Origin: Calditerrivibrio sp.
GTDB lineage: Bacteria > Chrysiogenota > Deferribacteres > Deferribacterales > Calditerrivibrionaceae
Assembly (NCBI GenBank): GCA_020217115.1
Contig: JAIWOA010000085.1
Span: forward strand, 1 to 18,803
Length of the DNA stretch: 18,803 bases
Direction of reading: 5' to 3'
Shown here: positions 1 through 9,073 of the stretch, in pieces
Numbering within the stretch: the first letter of the stretch is position 1
How the letters are laid out: the number at the start of each line of letters is the position of its first letter
Position numbers and translations under genes: made by a program
The notes under the pieces: model-generated
Told to the model about the DNA's origin: nothing
The model's input: the letters and a program-made list of their open reading frames with translations, nothing else
Databases searched by the model: none

Positions 1-110
1 AGCCTTTTATCGATTGCATCAGTATATTCTATCAATCTGTCAGCAATGGTAGATTTACCATGATCTATGTGGGCAATTATACTAAAATTTCTGATAAATT
101 TTTTATCCAT
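1..110 (-). CDS. lepA: Elongation factor 4 (LepA), N-terminal fragment
   Basis: This is the first 36 codons of a gene that runs off the left edge. The translation begins [20 protein letters not shown] and continues [16 protein letters not shown]. The AHIDHGKST stretch at residues 13-21 is the G1 (P-loop) motif of translational GTPases, and the [15 protein letters not shown] start is characteristic of LepA. LepA is a ribosome-bound GTPase that acts in translation, with roles proposed in back-translocation or 30S biogenesis. The start codon lies 5 nt after the ugd stop, so it is probably read from the same transcript. Everything after the G1 region is outside the window. Confidence 0.95.
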   Translation of the reverse strand, partial: MDKKFIRNFSIIAHIDHGKSTIADRLIEYTDAIDKR

Positions 111-115
111 TAAAC

Positions 116-1438
116 TTATAACCTACCTACAGAAGTATAATTGAATCCAAGATCTCTCATCTTCTGCGGATCATAGATATTTCTCAAATCTGCTATATTA
201 TTTCGCCTCATTATCGATTTCACCTTTTCCATATCCAGTTTTCTAAACTGGTTCCATTCTGTCACAATTACAAGGCAGTCAACACCATTTATTGCATCGT
301 ACTCACCTTCACAGTAACATATTTTATCACCAAAATATTCCCTCGCATTCCCCATAGCTTCTGGATCAAAGGCTTTAACATCTCCCCCAAGCTTCAATAT
401 CTCTCCAATAATAGTAATAGATGGAGATTCCCTCATATCATCCGTATTCGGCTTGAAAGCAAGCCCAAGCATCCCAAATGTCAGGCCTCTCAAACAATTT
501 TCACCACGTTTTATATCTAAAAGCTTTAAAATCTTCTCAACCATCCTTAACTTTTGAGCCTCATTCACTTTGATAACAGAATCAACTATCTGAAAATCAT
601 AACCATTACTCTTAGCAATGTATGACAACGCCCTTGTATCCTTAGGAAAGCAAGAACCACCATACCCTGGACCAGGGTGGAGAAATTTTGGTCCAATCCT
701 TCCATCCATACCCATCCCCTTTGCCACCTTATGGACATCGGCACCTACAGCTTCACAGAGATTTGCAACCTCATTAATAAAAGTAACTTTAGTAGCCAGA
801 AATGCATTTGATGCATATTTTATCATTTCAGCTGTTTCAATATTTGTAATTACAAAGGGGGCATCATTAAGATAGTGTGCACTGTATATATCCTTCATAA
901 TAGCCATAGCTTCTTCACTCTCAGCACCTATAACTATTCTATCTGGTCTTAAAAAATCGTTTACTGCTGCACCCTCTCTTAAAAATTCAGGGTTACTAAC
1001 CACATCAAACCTTGCATTCTCTCCGGCAACAGATTTTATTATCCTTTTGACCAACTGACCTGTACCAACGGGAACTGTACTTTTATTAACAATAACCTTG
1101 TAACCGTTCATATTTTCAGCAATATCCCTCGCCGCTGATTCAACATATTTTAAATCTGCACTTCCATCTTCCTTAGAAGGAGTCCCCACAGCTATGAAAA
1201 TTACAAGATTATTTTTAATAGCCTCTTTAGTATTTGTGGTAAAATTAAGGCGCCCTTCCTTGACATTCTTAGCAACTATATCATCCAGACCAGGCTCATA
1301 GATAGGAATCCTACCCTGTTTCAACATATTTATTTTATTTTCATCCAGATCCACACAGGTGACAAACATCCCAAACTCTGCAAGACATGCCCCTGTAACC
1401 AATCCAACATAGCCTGTTCCCATTATGGCAATTCTCAT
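116..1438 (-). CDS. ugd: UDP-glucose 6-dehydrogenase
   Basis: This enzyme oxidises UDP-glucose to UDP-glucuronate with two NAD+ in the cytoplasm, feeding capsule, LPS or exopolysaccharide synthesis. At 440 residues it is the normal length for bacterial Ugd/TuaD. The N-terminal Rossmann motif GTGYVGLV is at residues 7-14. STVPVGT at 120-126 and NPEFLREG at 149-156 are family signatures. [14 protein letters not shown] carries the conserved Lys207 and Asn211. [10 protein letters not shown] contains the catalytic Cys263. All catalytic residues appear intact. The ATG at 1438 follows an AGGGG ribosome-binding site. A good promoter lies about 40 nt upstream, so it seems to start its own transcription unit that continues into lepA. 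No other sugar-nucleotide genes are visible nearby, so the polysaccharide it serves cannot be told from this window. It could in principle be a related UDP-sugar dehydrogenase, but the motif set favours UDP-glucose. Confidence 0.95.
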   Translation of the reverse strand: MRIAIMGTGYVGLVTGACLAEFGMFVTCVDLDENKINMLKQGRIPIYEPGLDDIVAKNVKEGRLNFTTNTKEAIKNNLVIFIAVGTPSKEDGSADLKYVESAARDIAENMNGYKVIVNKSTVPVGTGQLVKRIIKSVAGENARFDVVSNPEFLREGAAVNDFLRPDRIVIGAESEEAMAIMKDIYSAHYLNDAPFVITNIETAEMIKYASNAFLATKVTFINEVANLCEAVGADVHKVAKGMGMDGRIGPKFLHPGPGYGGSCFPKDTRALSYIAKSNGYDFQIVDSVIKVNEAQKLRMVEKILKLLDIKRGENCLRGLTFGMLGLAFKPNTDDMRESPSITIIGEILKLGGDVKAFDPEAMGNAREYFGDKICYCEGEYDAINGVDCLVIVTEWNQFRKLDMEKVKSIMRRNNIADLRNIYDPQKMRDLGFNYTSVGRL

Positions 1439-1473
1439 AACAAACCCCTAAAAACATTTTTACAAAACGTATA

Positions 1474-1502
1474 ATTTTACATTCTATTTGATAAATATGC
1501 AA
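1474..1502 (-). promoter_or_regulatory. Sigma-70-type promoter for ugd
   Basis: On the minus strand there is TTGCAT, a 17-nt spacer and TAAAAT, ending about 35 nt upstream of the ugd start codon. Spacing is ideal and both boxes are close to consensus. This supports independent transcription of ugd-lepA. Confidence 0.6.
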
Positions 1503-1550
1503 GTATTTTTTGAAATAAATCAGGGTAAAATAATGATAAAATAATAAATT

Positions 1551-1574
1551 CTAAAAAGGCCCCACCTAACTTAG
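1551..1574 (-). terminator. Possible weak terminator after the thioredoxin gene
   Basis: About 13 nt after the thioredoxin stop the minus strand can fold as CTAA...AGG, a TGGGG loop and CCT...TTAG, with an internal bulge. A run of five T lies in the 3' arm and AT-rich sequence follows. The stem is short (7 bp in two blocks), so termination would be inefficient. The location between two separately promoted genes makes it plausible. Confidence 0.3.
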
Positions 1575-1587
1575 CTAATAGAAAAAA

Positions 1588-2079
1588 TTATCTGGAAAGC
1601 TCTGCTATAGTTTTCTCCAGAAAATCTGCACTAATTGCTCCAACAATACCTTTATAAAGGGTTCCATCTTTGGTGTAAAAAATATTTGTTGGAATACTTG
1701 ATACCCCCATCTTCTCCTCCAATTCCCTTTTTGCATGGTAAGTAGGGTATGTTATCTTATATTCAGCAATAAACTGTTTCGCCTTTGACAAATCATCATC
1801 TATAGAAATACCTATGATCACAAAATCCTTATCTTTAAATTTATTGTAAGTAGCCACGAAGTCAGGAGTCTCAGCCTTGCAAGGAGGACACCATGAAGCA
1901 AAGAAATTGACAAGAACCACCTTCCCTTTATTTTCAGCTAAAACTTTTTCAAAGGAAGCAACGTCGAGATCCTTTAACTCGGGCAGATTGGAGATGTTAG
2001 AATCTGAAAATTGATTACAGCCATATATATAAACAAACGAAATTAAAACAATAACTGATAAAAAAAATTTTCTCAACAC
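1588..2079 (-). CDS. Lipoprotein TlpA/ResA-like thioredoxin
   Basis: This is a predicted membrane-anchored, extracytoplasmic thiol-disulfide reductase of the TlpA/ResA/AhpC-TSA group, 163 residues. Residues 1-20 form a signal peptide with a lysine/arginine start and a hydrophobic core. It ends in an imperfect lipobox (IYGC), so Cys21 is the likely lipidated residue. The thioredoxin fold follows. WCPPC at residues 63-67 gives the redox pair Cys64/Cys67, and Pro130 in SSIPTN is the cis-proline. Family members keep apocytochrome c or other secreted cysteines reduced, or serve envelope redox homeostasis. No cytochrome-maturation gene is adjacent, so the substrate is unknown. It stands alone between its own promoter and a weak hairpin, and GAGAGGTG precedes the ATG. 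Exact subfamily (ResA, TlpA or generic) is uncertain. Confidence 0.88.
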   Translation of the reverse strand: MLRKFFLSVIVLISFVYIYGCNQFSDSNISNLPELKDLDVASFEKVLAENKGKVVLVNFFASWCPPCKAETPDFVATYNKFKDKDFVIIGISIDDDLSKAKQFIAEYKITYPTYHAKRELEEKMGVSSIPTNIFYTKDGTLYKGIVGAISADFLEKTIAELSR

Positions 2080-2105
2080 AAAACACCTCTCAGAAATTTA
2101 TACAC

Positions 2106-2135
2106 TATATATATTCGAATATTTGAATTTGTCAA
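2106..2135 (-). promoter_or_regulatory. Sigma-70-type promoter for the thioredoxin gene
   Basis: The minus strand carries a perfect TTGACA at 2135-2130 followed by a TATATATA stretch. This offers a TATATA -10 box with a 16- or 18-nt spacer. It lies about 25 nt upstream of the thioredoxin ATG and after the M23 peptidase stop, so the lipoprotein gene is likely transcribed separately from the long upstream operon. Confidence 0.65.
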
Positions 2136-2193
2136 AATATTTTTATAATGAGCCATGCTTCATAAATTATTTGGAACCAAACAGGTAAAGGTT

Positions 2194-3327
2194 CTATTCA
2201 ACCATTTTTATCATAGCCGTTCTGTTATAACCAGTATTTAAAAGATCCACAACCTTTCTACTCATATTATTGAGATTAACAATCTCATTTTTACCAATCA
2301 CAACTGGTGGAGCAACGAAAGTAAGGGGATTAACGTACTTAGAGCCGATCTGAATTCTATAATCAACGTGGGGACCCGTAGAATACCCTGTAGAACCTAC
2401 ATATCCAATCACCTCACCCTGAGAAACCCTGCTACCTACCTTCAAACCTGATCTAAATTTAGACATATGCATATAGGTTGTAAGGACATTGTTTTGATGC
2501 TTAATTTTGACAAAATTACCTGCACCTCTCTGAAAACCTATCTGTGTAATAATTCCAGAACCTGTAGCATATATAGGGGTCCCAGTGGGAGCAGCATAAT
2601 CTACACCAAAATGAGGAAGTGGTCTACCAAGTACAGGATGTAATCTGCTTGAGGTAAATTTTGAGCTAACCCTCCCAAATTTAAGGGGAGCACGCAAAAA
2701 ACCTTTTTTAAGATGTTTCCCATCTGGTGTAAAATAACCAGAAAGCTTACCATTGTTGTAATATATTGCCCTTATCGTTCTGCCTTTATTGTAAAAATCT
2801 GCCGCCAATATCCTCCCATAGCCAGCAAAAACACCTTTCACAAATCTTTTTTCCACGACGATACTAAATCGATCCCCCGGCTGAACCTCTTTAAAAAAGT
2901 CCACCTCCCACTGATAAATATCTGCAAAGAGAATAGCAAGTTCGTCACTTTCCCCAAGAGAAGATACTGTTTCAAATAAAGAACCATTTATAGTACCGGA
3001 AACAACAGAATTAATTGTCCAAATATCATGTTCTATAATATCTATATGGTAACCATCATTTTTTTTAAAAATCTTCACCTCTTTTGTCAAATCTATAGGA
3101 ATATGGGCATAATTGGCATCAAAAGTTATCTTTTGACCAGCCTTCAAAACAAAATCAGGCAATCTATGTTTTAAATCTTTATAAATACTAATTGCCTTGT
3201 CATAGTCGAACAGTTTGGTAAATATCGTTATAAATGTGTCTCCAGGTTTTACAATAACCTCTTCTGAGTATACGGAAAAGGATAAAAATAAAATAAGTAA
3301 TATTGAGATAGTTATTTTTCTAACCAT
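2194..3327 (-). CDS. Periplasmic M23-family metallopeptidase (MepM/Csd3-like)
   Basis: This is a predicted cell-wall endopeptidase cutting peptidoglycan cross-links, 377 residues. A signal peptide covers residues 1-21. A LysM/OapA-like segment follows (VKPGDTFITIF, about 26-36), then a helical and beta-rich middle domain as in MepM/Csd3. The catalytic M23 domain spans about 215-340. Zinc ligands His239 and Asp243 sit in HFGVD, a conserved His287 in YMHMS, and the last motif reads GPHVD at 318-322. That last motif is normally HxH. Here the second His, usually a zinc ligand, is Asp322. Aspartate can bind zinc, and I recall similar HxD forms in some M23 groups, so this need not mean inactivity. 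The gene overlaps dedA by 8 nt and is the last gene of the long operon, suggesting coupled envelope functions. Confidence 0.9.
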   Translation of the reverse strand: MVRKITISILLILFLSFSVYSEEVIVKPGDTFITIFTKLFDYDKAISIYKDLKHRLPDFVLKAGQKITFDANYAHIPIDLTKEVKIFKKNDGYHIDIIEHDIWTINSVVSGTINGSLFETVSSLGESDELAILFADIYQWEVDFFKEVQPGDRFSIVVEKRFVKGVFAGYGRILAADFYNKGRTIRAIYYNNGKLSGYFTPDGKHLKKGFLRAPLKFGRVSSKFTSSRLHPVLGRPLPHFGVDYAAPTGTPIYATGSGIITQIGFQRGAGNFVKIKHQNNVLTTYMHMSKFRSGLKVGSRVSQGEVIGYVGSTGYSTGPHVDYRIQIGSKYVNPLTFVAPPVVIGKNEIVNLNNMSRKVVDLLNTGYNRTAMIKMVE

Positions 3328-3937
3328 TATTCTTCCACCTCACATATTTTTTATATGTAAAAATGTATACGATAATCAAGACAGCAATGGATGGTAAAAT
3401 AACAATGCTAATTGTGTCTATTTTTTCCTTTATTAATTCTATATTTTTACCAACAAAGTACCCAACATAGGCAAGTATAGTTGACCAGATACCAGCTCCT
3501 AAAGCTGTAAAAATACAAAATCTCAAAAGATTCATTCTGGCAAGTCCAGCAGGGAAAGAGATATATTGCCTTATCCCGGGTAAAAGCCTACCTACAAATG
3601 TTGTTATTTCACCATGATTCTGGAAAAATCTCTCCATCTTGCTAAACTTAGACTCACTGAGAAAGATATATTTCCCATATTTTATTAAAAAATTCCTCCC
3701 AAAGGTGGCAGCAATATAATAGTTTACCAAACCTCCAACCAGAGATCCAAAAGTTGAGGACAAAATAACAAAAAAGATATTCATCCCACCCTGAGAAACA
3801 ATGTAACCAGCAGGAGGAACTACTATTTCACTGGGGAAAGGTATAAAACTACTCTCAATAGCCATAAAAAATATAATGCCCAAATAACCTGTCTTATCTA
3901 TAATTCCAACAACAATACTTGCAAGCTTTTCTAACAT
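3320..3937 (-). CDS. DedA-family integral membrane protein
   Basis: This is a DedA/VTT-domain inner-membrane protein of 205 residues, typical for the family. Hydrophobic segments lie at about 5-30, 52-72, 140-162 and 176-195. The family signature ESSFIPFPSEIVVPPAGY (28-45) carries the acidic residues Glu28 and Glu37. GRLLPGIRQYISFPAGLARM (116-135) carries the conserved arginines Arg117 and Arg123. DedA proteins support envelope homeostasis, proton-motive-force maintenance and antimicrobial-peptide resistance; some recycle undecaprenyl phosphate or flip phospholipids. The gene overlaps recN upstream by 7 nt and the M23 peptidase downstream by 8 nt, so translation is probably coupled. Lipid-carrier flipping would fit with a peptidoglycan hydrolase next door and with isoprenoid genes upstream, but that link is inference. 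Confidence 0.92.
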   Translation of the reverse strand: MLEKLASIVVGIIDKTGYLGIIFFMAIESSFIPFPSEIVVPPAGYIVSQGGMNIFFVILSSTFGSLVGGLVNYYIAATFGRNFLIKYGKYIFLSESKFSKMERFFQNHGEITTFVGRLLPGIRQYISFPAGLARMNLLRFCIFTALGAGIWSTILAYVGYFVGKNIELIKEKIDTISIVILPSIAVLIIVYIFTYKKYVRWKNNG

Positions 3938-5580
3938 TTCCCCAAGATCTCCTCTGCCTGTTTTAAAGAAAGATCTGTTACCTCTCCAGATATCATAGAA
4001 GCAATGACCTTTATTCTTTCCTCACATGACAAACTGCGAACAACTGTTTTTGTTTTACCTTCACTATCCTCTTTAATTAAGTGAAAATGCCTGTCTCCTC
4101 TTGCAGCTACAACCGGTAGATGAGTTATGACGATAACCTGTTTATTTTTTGAAATTAATTTTAACTTATCTCCAACTTTTTTTGCAGTAACTCCACTTAT
4201 GCCAGTATCTATTTCATCAAAAAGAAGTGTACCAACCATGTAAACCTGGGAGAAAGCCTCTTTTAATGCAAGCATAACCCTCGAAATTTCACCACCGGAA
4301 GAGATCTTTGACAAAGGGCCAGGTTCAAATCCAATATTTGTAGATATATAAAATTCTGCGTCAAAACCAGCCCTATCATCAAAAGTCTCTTTTTCTTCAC
4401 AATTTACTGTAAAAATGGCATTCTTTAGCTCTAAATCCTTCAATATCTCAGTAATTTTATTCGATAAAGCTATAGATATCTCTTTTCTTTCCCCATTTAA
4501 GATGCTCTTTGCTACTTTTAAATCTTCAAATATAATATTTTTCTCTTTTTCAAGCTCAAGGATCCTTTTATCTGTAAGCTCTATCGATTCCAGTTTTTTA
4601 CCCAACTCTTCAAGGAAAACTGGAATCTCATCTATCGATTTATTATATTTTTTACAAACTCTATTAATCGCTTCTTTCCTGTCTATCAACCTATTTAATT
4701 CTGATTCGTCCAGATCATATTTTGTAATAATAGCTTCACAAGTTGCTCCAATATCCTGAATATCGTATAGGAGAGAATTTACTTTTTCTGAAATATTTGA
4801 AAACTCCTCACCAAATTTTGCAATTGAACCAAGCTCTTTTGATATATTTGTAAGCAAATTGTACACATTTATCTCATCAAAATTTATCATATTCAATGAT
4901 GCAGTAAGGGAATTTCTTATCTTATCAATATTTGAGAGCATTTCTATCCTTTCATTCAGGGACGAATCTTCAGAGGGATCAACCTTAAGTTGAACAAGCT
5001 CCTGTATCTTATACTCCAAAAACTCCTTTTCCCTATTTGCATTTTCTATGTTAGAAGTTATTTCACAAATATCTTTTTCTAATTTTTTCCATTTCCGATA
5101 GGTAGTTATATATCTTGATTTTATATCGTCATCAACAAGGCTATCAATAAAGATCAAATGATTTCTGGGATTTAAAAGCAGCTGGTGTTCATGTTGCCCA
5201 TGGATATCAACAAAATTTTCGGTTAGATTTTGAAGTGTCTTTAAAGGAGCGAGAATCCCATTTATACTAACTTTATTTTTACCGTTTAGATAAACTTCTC
5301 TTCTTACAATAATCTCTTCACCAATCTCAAATTCATCCACCAAGTCTTGAGGTAAACCGGAAAAATCACCAGTAAATACACCCTGAACTCTTATCGGCTT
5401 GTCTTCATCTCTGAAAAAGTTTTTATTAAGCTTATCCCCCAGAACTATTTTAATGGCATTAACTATGAGAGTCTTACCTGCACCTGTCTCCCCAGTAAAT
5501 ACATTTAACCCTTTTGTAAAATCAAGCTCCACATCTCCGATAACAGAAAAATTCTGTACAGAAAGAAATGACAAAAACAC
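3931..5580 (-). CDS. recN: DNA repair protein RecN (SMC-like ATPase)
   Basis: RecN is a cytoplasmic SMC-like ATPase that acts early in recombinational repair of double-strand breaks. At 549 residues it is normal length. Walker A GETGAGKT is at 30-37. DIHGQHEHQLL at 125-135 is a RecN hallmark. A long helical coiled-coil arm with a central hinge runs from about 160 to 380. The ABC signature SSGGEISR is at 427-434, and Walker B LLFDEIDTGISG at 452-463 contains Asp455/Glu456. The start codon is GTG and overlaps the nadK TAG stop by one base (TAGTG), a termination-reinitiation arrangement. The gene follows tlyA-nadK, a pairing seen in many bacteria. No frameshift or missing motif is visible. Confidence 0.97.
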   Translation of the reverse strand: MFLSFLSVQNFSVIGDVELDFTKGLNVFTGETGAGKTLIVNAIKIVLGDKLNKNFFRDEDKPIRVQGVFTGDFSGLPQDLVDEFEIGEEIIVRREVYLNGKNKVSINGILAPLKTLQNLTENFVDIHGQHEHQLLLNPRNHLIFIDSLVDDDIKSRYITTYRKWKKLEKDICEITSNIENANREKEFLEYKIQELVQLKVDPSEDSSLNERIEMLSNIDKIRNSLTASLNMINFDEINVYNLLTNISKELGSIAKFGEEFSNISEKVNSLLYDIQDIGATCEAIITKYDLDESELNRLIDRKEAINRVCKKYNKSIDEIPVFLEELGKKLESIELTDKRILELEKEKNIIFEDLKVAKSILNGERKEISIALSNKITEILKDLELKNAIFTVNCEEKETFDDRAGFDAEFYISTNIGFEPGPLSKISSGGEISRVMLALKEAFSQVYMVGTLLFDEIDTGISGVTAKKVGDKLKLISKNKQVIVITHLPVVAARGDRHFHLIKEDSEGKTKTVVRSLSCEERIKVIASMISGEVTDLSLKQAEEILGKC

Positions 5581-6431
5581 TAATTACCACCCCAACCAAG
5601 TTTTTCCCTTAGCAACGAAAAATAGTTTCTATTTGAGGAAACGATAAGATTTACATAATAACTCGATTTTTTTATTACAACTTCTTCACCATTAGTTAAC
5701 CTTTTCCCTATCTGCCCATCATAGGTCAAAAATACCCTTTCATCATCATTTTTTACTTTGAGACGTATCTCCACATCTCCATCAACAACTATAGGTCTAT
5801 TGGAAAGAGAATGGGGACATATTGGAGTAATAATAATATTATTTTGTGTAGGGTATACAATAGGCCCACCTGCTGCAAGATTATATGCCGTAGACCCTGT
5901 AGGTGTAGATATGATAAGCCCATCAGCCCTATAGGTATTTACAAAATGTTCATCTATATATACATCTATATCTATAATGCGGGCAAGGGCACCTTTATTG
6001 ATAACAATATCATTTATTACTGAGGATTTAAATGTTTCTACACCACCCAGTAAAACTCTACTACATAATTTAAGTCTTTGTTCAGTTTTATAATCTCCTG
6101 ACAAAATTCTATCCAGAGTACTCTCAAGCTCTTCTATTCTTGTTTCGGTAAGAAAACCAAGCCTACCAAGATTAACCCCAAGTATGGGTATCTCTTTGTT
6201 ATCTATTATTCTAATGCTGGAAATTAAAGTTCCATCGCCACCCAGAACAATTAACATATCAGCATTATCCCTGATTTCCTGATGACTTGATTGAACAGCA
6301 TTAATTACATACGCAGCCCTCTCCTCTAAAAGGGGAGTAATGTTTACATTTTTAAGATAGCCAACCAGACGAGTCAATATGTTATATATATTCTCAGCAT
6401 GTGGTTTTGCAACAATAGCTAAACTCTTCAT
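5580..6431 (-). CDS. nadK: NAD kinase
   Basis: NAD kinase phosphorylates NAD+ to NADP+ and is the only source of NADP(H) in most bacteria. The product is 283 residues from the ATG at 6431. I chose that start because AAGG lies 6 nt before it. A TTG two codons upstream also gives an open frame but has no better site. The diagnostic GGDGT is at about residues 64-68, NLGRLGFLTE at about 87-96 shapes the nucleotide pocket, and DGLIISTPTGSTAY at about 170-183 is the conserved substrate-binding stretch. The N-terminal Rossmann-like part and C-terminal beta-sandwich are complete. The start lies inside the 3' end of tlyA (38-nt overlap) and the stop shares a base with the recN GTG, so it is embedded in an overlapping operon. 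Confidence 0.95.
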   Translation of the reverse strand: MKSLAIVAKPHAENIYNILTRLVGYLKNVNITPLLEERAAYVINAVQSSHQEIRDNADMLIVLGGDGTLISSIRIIDNKEIPILGVNLGRLGFLTETRIEELESTLDRILSGDYKTEQRLKLCSRVLLGGVETFKSSVINDIVINKGALARIIDIDVYIDEHFVNTYRADGLIISTPTGSTAYNLAAGGPIVYPTQNNIIITPICPHSLSNRPIVVDGDVEIRLKVKNDDERVFLTYDGQIGKRLTNGEEVVIKKSSYYVNLIVSSNRNYFSLLREKLGWGGN

Positions 6432-7209
6432 CCACAACCTTATCTATTATACTTTTTAGATCAATTATACCCATTTCTATCCCTTTATACACAAAAAATA
6501 CCAAATATTCAATATTACCTTTTGCTCCCCTTATGGGAGACTTTGTCAGGCCACAAAAACTCATCATGCCCATGTAACATTCTAAAACCTCCAAAATGAC
6601 CCTTTTGTGAACAAAAAGATCATCAACTACACCACCTTTGCCTACCTCTTCCTTCTTTGCTTCAAACTGTGGTTTTATAAGTAAACAAACTTCAGTAAAA
6701 TCTCTACAAAAAATACAGATTTTCGGATACACTGCCTTTAAAGATATAAAGGAAAGATCCCCAACTATTATATCTACCGATTCACCAATCTCCTCAAATT
6801 CTATATTTTTGAAATTAATCCCCTCTTTGACTACAACACGTTTATCATTTCTCAAACTGTAGTCCAGAATCCCCTTCCCTACGTCAATGGCATATACCTT
6901 TGCTGCACCACTCTTCAATGCAAAATCGGTAAAACCTCCCGTTGAAGAACCTATATCGATGATAGTTTTACCACTAAAATCGAGACCGAATGTCAGCATA
7001 CCTTTTTCCAACTTTAAGCCACCTCTGCTGACAAACCTATTTGATCCCTTTATCTCAATATCGATATCTTCAAAAACCATCGTTCCGGGCTTATCGATAA
7101 TATCTGTTCCATGTCTAACTTTTCCAGACATCAATAGTCTTCTTGCAGTATCGATATCGGAGCAAAACTTATGCTCAACTAAATAATTGTCAATTCTAAC
7201 CTTTTTCAT
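6394..7209 (-). CDS. tlyA: TlyA-family 2'-O-rRNA methyltransferase / hemolysin A-like protein
   Basis: This 271-residue protein has an N-terminal S4 RNA-binding domain (1 to about 62: RIDNYLVEHKF, ARRLLMSGKV) and an FtsJ/RrmJ-type methyltransferase domain from about residue 63 (RGGLKLEKG). The SAM-binding motif IDIGSSTGGFTDFAL is at 84-98. AIDVGKG at 107-113 and GDLSFISL at 150-157 are further family motifs. In mycobacteria TlyA methylates ribose in 16S and 23S rRNA and determines capreomycin sensitivity; the hemolysin label is historical. The gene overlaps dxs by 14 nt upstream and nadK downstream, matching the conserved dxs-tlyA-nadK/recN order. The exact rRNA target here cannot be told from sequence. 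Confidence 0.93.
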   Translation of the reverse strand: MKKVRIDNYLVEHKFCSDIDTARRLLMSGKVRHGTDIIDKPGTMVFEDIDIEIKGSNRFVSRGGLKLEKGMLTFGLDFSGKTIIDIGSSTGGFTDFALKSGAAKVYAIDVGKGILDYSLRNDKRVVVKEGINFKNIEFEEIGESVDIIVGDLSFISLKAVYPKICIFCRDFTEVCLLIKPQFEAKKEEVGKGGVVDDLFVHKRVILEVLECYMGMMSFCGLTKSPIRGAKGNIEYLVFFVYKGIEMGIIDLKSIIDKVVDEEFSYCCKTTC

Positions 7210-9070
7210 TACATCTTAGATATTTGATGACTCTATCAGCCATCAATTCACCCTTAAGACAGGACATTTTTCTAAGGTTGTCGATATCCCCATGTTCTAC
7301 AAAGATATCAGGTACACCAAAACGTATATGTTTTACAAAAAGGTCACTCTCATTCATTATAGACAGAATATATTCCCCTGCACCACCATTGAGTGAACCC
7401 TCTTCAACTGTTATGATTAACCTTTTCCCTTCAATATGTTTTACAAGAATATCCTTTGATAAAGGCTTTAAAAATCTTAAATTTATTAAGGTAGCATCAA
7501 TACTTTCACTTTTCAACAGATTGTACATTTTCAATGCCTCTTTAAAAATATGACCCACAGAGATTATTGTAATATCACCCCCATCAAACAAAACTTCAGG
7601 ATCGCCTATATTTATTGGATTATATGGAAGATCATAAAAATCTGCTTCACCCCTTGGATACCTTATGGCAACAGGGGTATATATATTTTCGCTGAGTTTT
7701 AACATCTCCTCAAGTTCCCTTCCATCTTTTGGGACCATAATAGTCATATTAGGCACAATCCTCAGATATGAAAGATCAAAAACTCCATGGTGTGTCGGAC
7801 CATCATCACCCACAAAACCAGCTCTGTCGATACAAAAAGTCACTGGAAGCTTCTGTAGTGCCACATCATGTATAACCTGATCGTAACCTCTTTGTAGAAA
7901 CGTTGAGTATAATGCCACATAAGGTTTCATCCCTGCTGCAGCAAGTCCCGCAGCAAACGTTATAGCGTGCTGTTCCGCAATGCCAACGTCAAAACTTTTC
8001 TCAGGGAATCTATCTCTAAATATTGAAACACCTGTGCCATCTGGCATAGCAGCAGTAATAGCCAATATTTTATCATTAACCTCACCCATCCCCCTTAAAG
8101 TTTCCCCAAAAATTTGAGTGTATGTTTTACCAGAGCCAAATTTTAAAGGAACACCTGTAGCTTTATCAAATTTTGAAACACCATGAAATTTAGAAGGGTT
8201 CTTCTCCGCTGGTTCATACCCTTTACCTTTTTTCGTATTTACATGTATTAAAACAGGGGAACTTTGTATAAAAGCATTGTGCAGAGATTCCTCTATGTCT
8301 ATTATATTATGTCCATTCACAGGTCCTATATACTTAAATCCCAGCTCTTCAAAGATAACGCCAGGAGTGAAGAAGCCTTTAACCCCTTCTTCCATTTTTT
8401 TAGCAATATGTAACAATGGGTTACCAAACGTTGGAAGTTTCTCCATAAATAATTGAAAATCTTTTCTAAATTTTGTGTACAGATCACTGGTCATCTTCTT
8501 AGAAAGGTAATTTGATAATGCACCTACGTTTGGGCTAATAGACATCTCATTGTCATTCAATATGACAACTAAATTTTTCTTAAGATGCCCTGCATTATTC
8601 AAACCCTCAAAAGCAAGACCAGCTGTCATAGAACCATCTCCAATAACTGCAACCGTTCTTGCATCCATCTTCATAAGATCAAATGCAGTCTTCATACCAA
8701 GAGAAGCTGATATTGATGTACTTGAATGACCAACACCAAAGGCATCATAGGGGCTCTCTGAAATTTTATTGAATCCACTTATACCTTGGTACTGCCTTAG
8801 GGTAATGAATTGCTCCCTTCTGTCTGTCAAAATCTTATAAGCATAGGATTGATGCCCCACATCCCACACAATCCTATCCTTTAGAGGGTCAAGCATCCTC
8901 AAAAGAGCAATAGTTATCTCTACAACACCAAGGCTCGGAGCAAGATGTCCACCATTACTTGAAACAACATCGATTATATAGCTTCTAACCTCTTTTGCAA
9001 GAGTCTCAAGTTCATTGTAATTGAGTTTCTTTATATCTTCCGGGAGTTTTAACTCAGATAAAATCCCCAT
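7196..9070 (-). CDS. dxs: 1-deoxy-D-xylulose-5-phosphate synthase
   Basis: DXS condenses pyruvate and glyceraldehyde 3-phosphate with thiamine diphosphate, the first step of the MEP isoprenoid pathway, and also feeds thiamine and pyridoxal synthesis. At 624 residues it is full length. His42 lies in SNGGHLAPSLG. The thiamine diphosphate motif runs from GDGSMTAG (144-151) to NDN (172-174). The catalytic Glu366 is in GIAEQHA. DRAGFVGDDGPTHHG at 415-429 is diagnostic of DXS rather than other transketolases. The gene starts 24 nt after ispA, placing early and late steps of the pathway together. Its ribosome-binding region is unusual: a run of nine G ends 3 nt before the ATG and no other Shine-Dalgarno sequence is present. 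Confidence 0.97.
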   Translation of the reverse strand: MGILSELKLPEDIKKLNYNELETLAKEVRSYIIDVVSSNGGHLAPSLGVVEITIALLRMLDPLKDRIVWDVGHQSYAYKILTDRREQFITLRQYQGISGFNKISESPYDAFGVGHSSTSISASLGMKTAFDLMKMDARTVAVIGDGSMTAGLAFEGLNNAGHLKKNLVVILNDNEMSISPNVGALSNYLSKKMTSDLYTKFRKDFQLFMEKLPTFGNPLLHIAKKMEEGVKGFFTPGVIFEELGFKYIGPVNGHNIIDIEESLHNAFIQSSPVLIHVNTKKGKGYEPAEKNPSKFHGVSKFDKATGVPLKFGSGKTYTQIFGETLRGMGEVNDKILAITAAMPDGTGVSIFRDRFPEKSFDVGIAEQHAITFAAGLAAAGMKPYVALYSTFLQRGYDQVIHDVALQKLPVTFCIDRAGFVGDDGPTHHGVFDLSYLRIVPNMTIMVPKDGRELEEMLKLSENIYTPVAIRYPRGEADFYDLPYNPINIGDPEVLFDGGDITIISVGHIFKEALKMYNLLKSESIDATLINLRFLKPLSKDILVKHIEGKRLIITVEEGSLNGGAGEYILSIMNESDLFVKHIRFGVPDIFVEHGDIDNLRKMSCLKGELMADRVIKYLRCNEKG

Positions 9071-9073
9071 AAT

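Noticed and set aside
2160..2193. GAACC...GGTTC inverted repeat after the M23 stop as a terminator
   Set aside because: A 5-bp stem with an 11-nt loop and no following T-run; too weak to call.
5945..5975. TATA-rich short tandem run within nadK
   Set aside because: It encodes the normal DVYIDEH strand of NAD kinase and is an AT-bias effect, not a repeat element.
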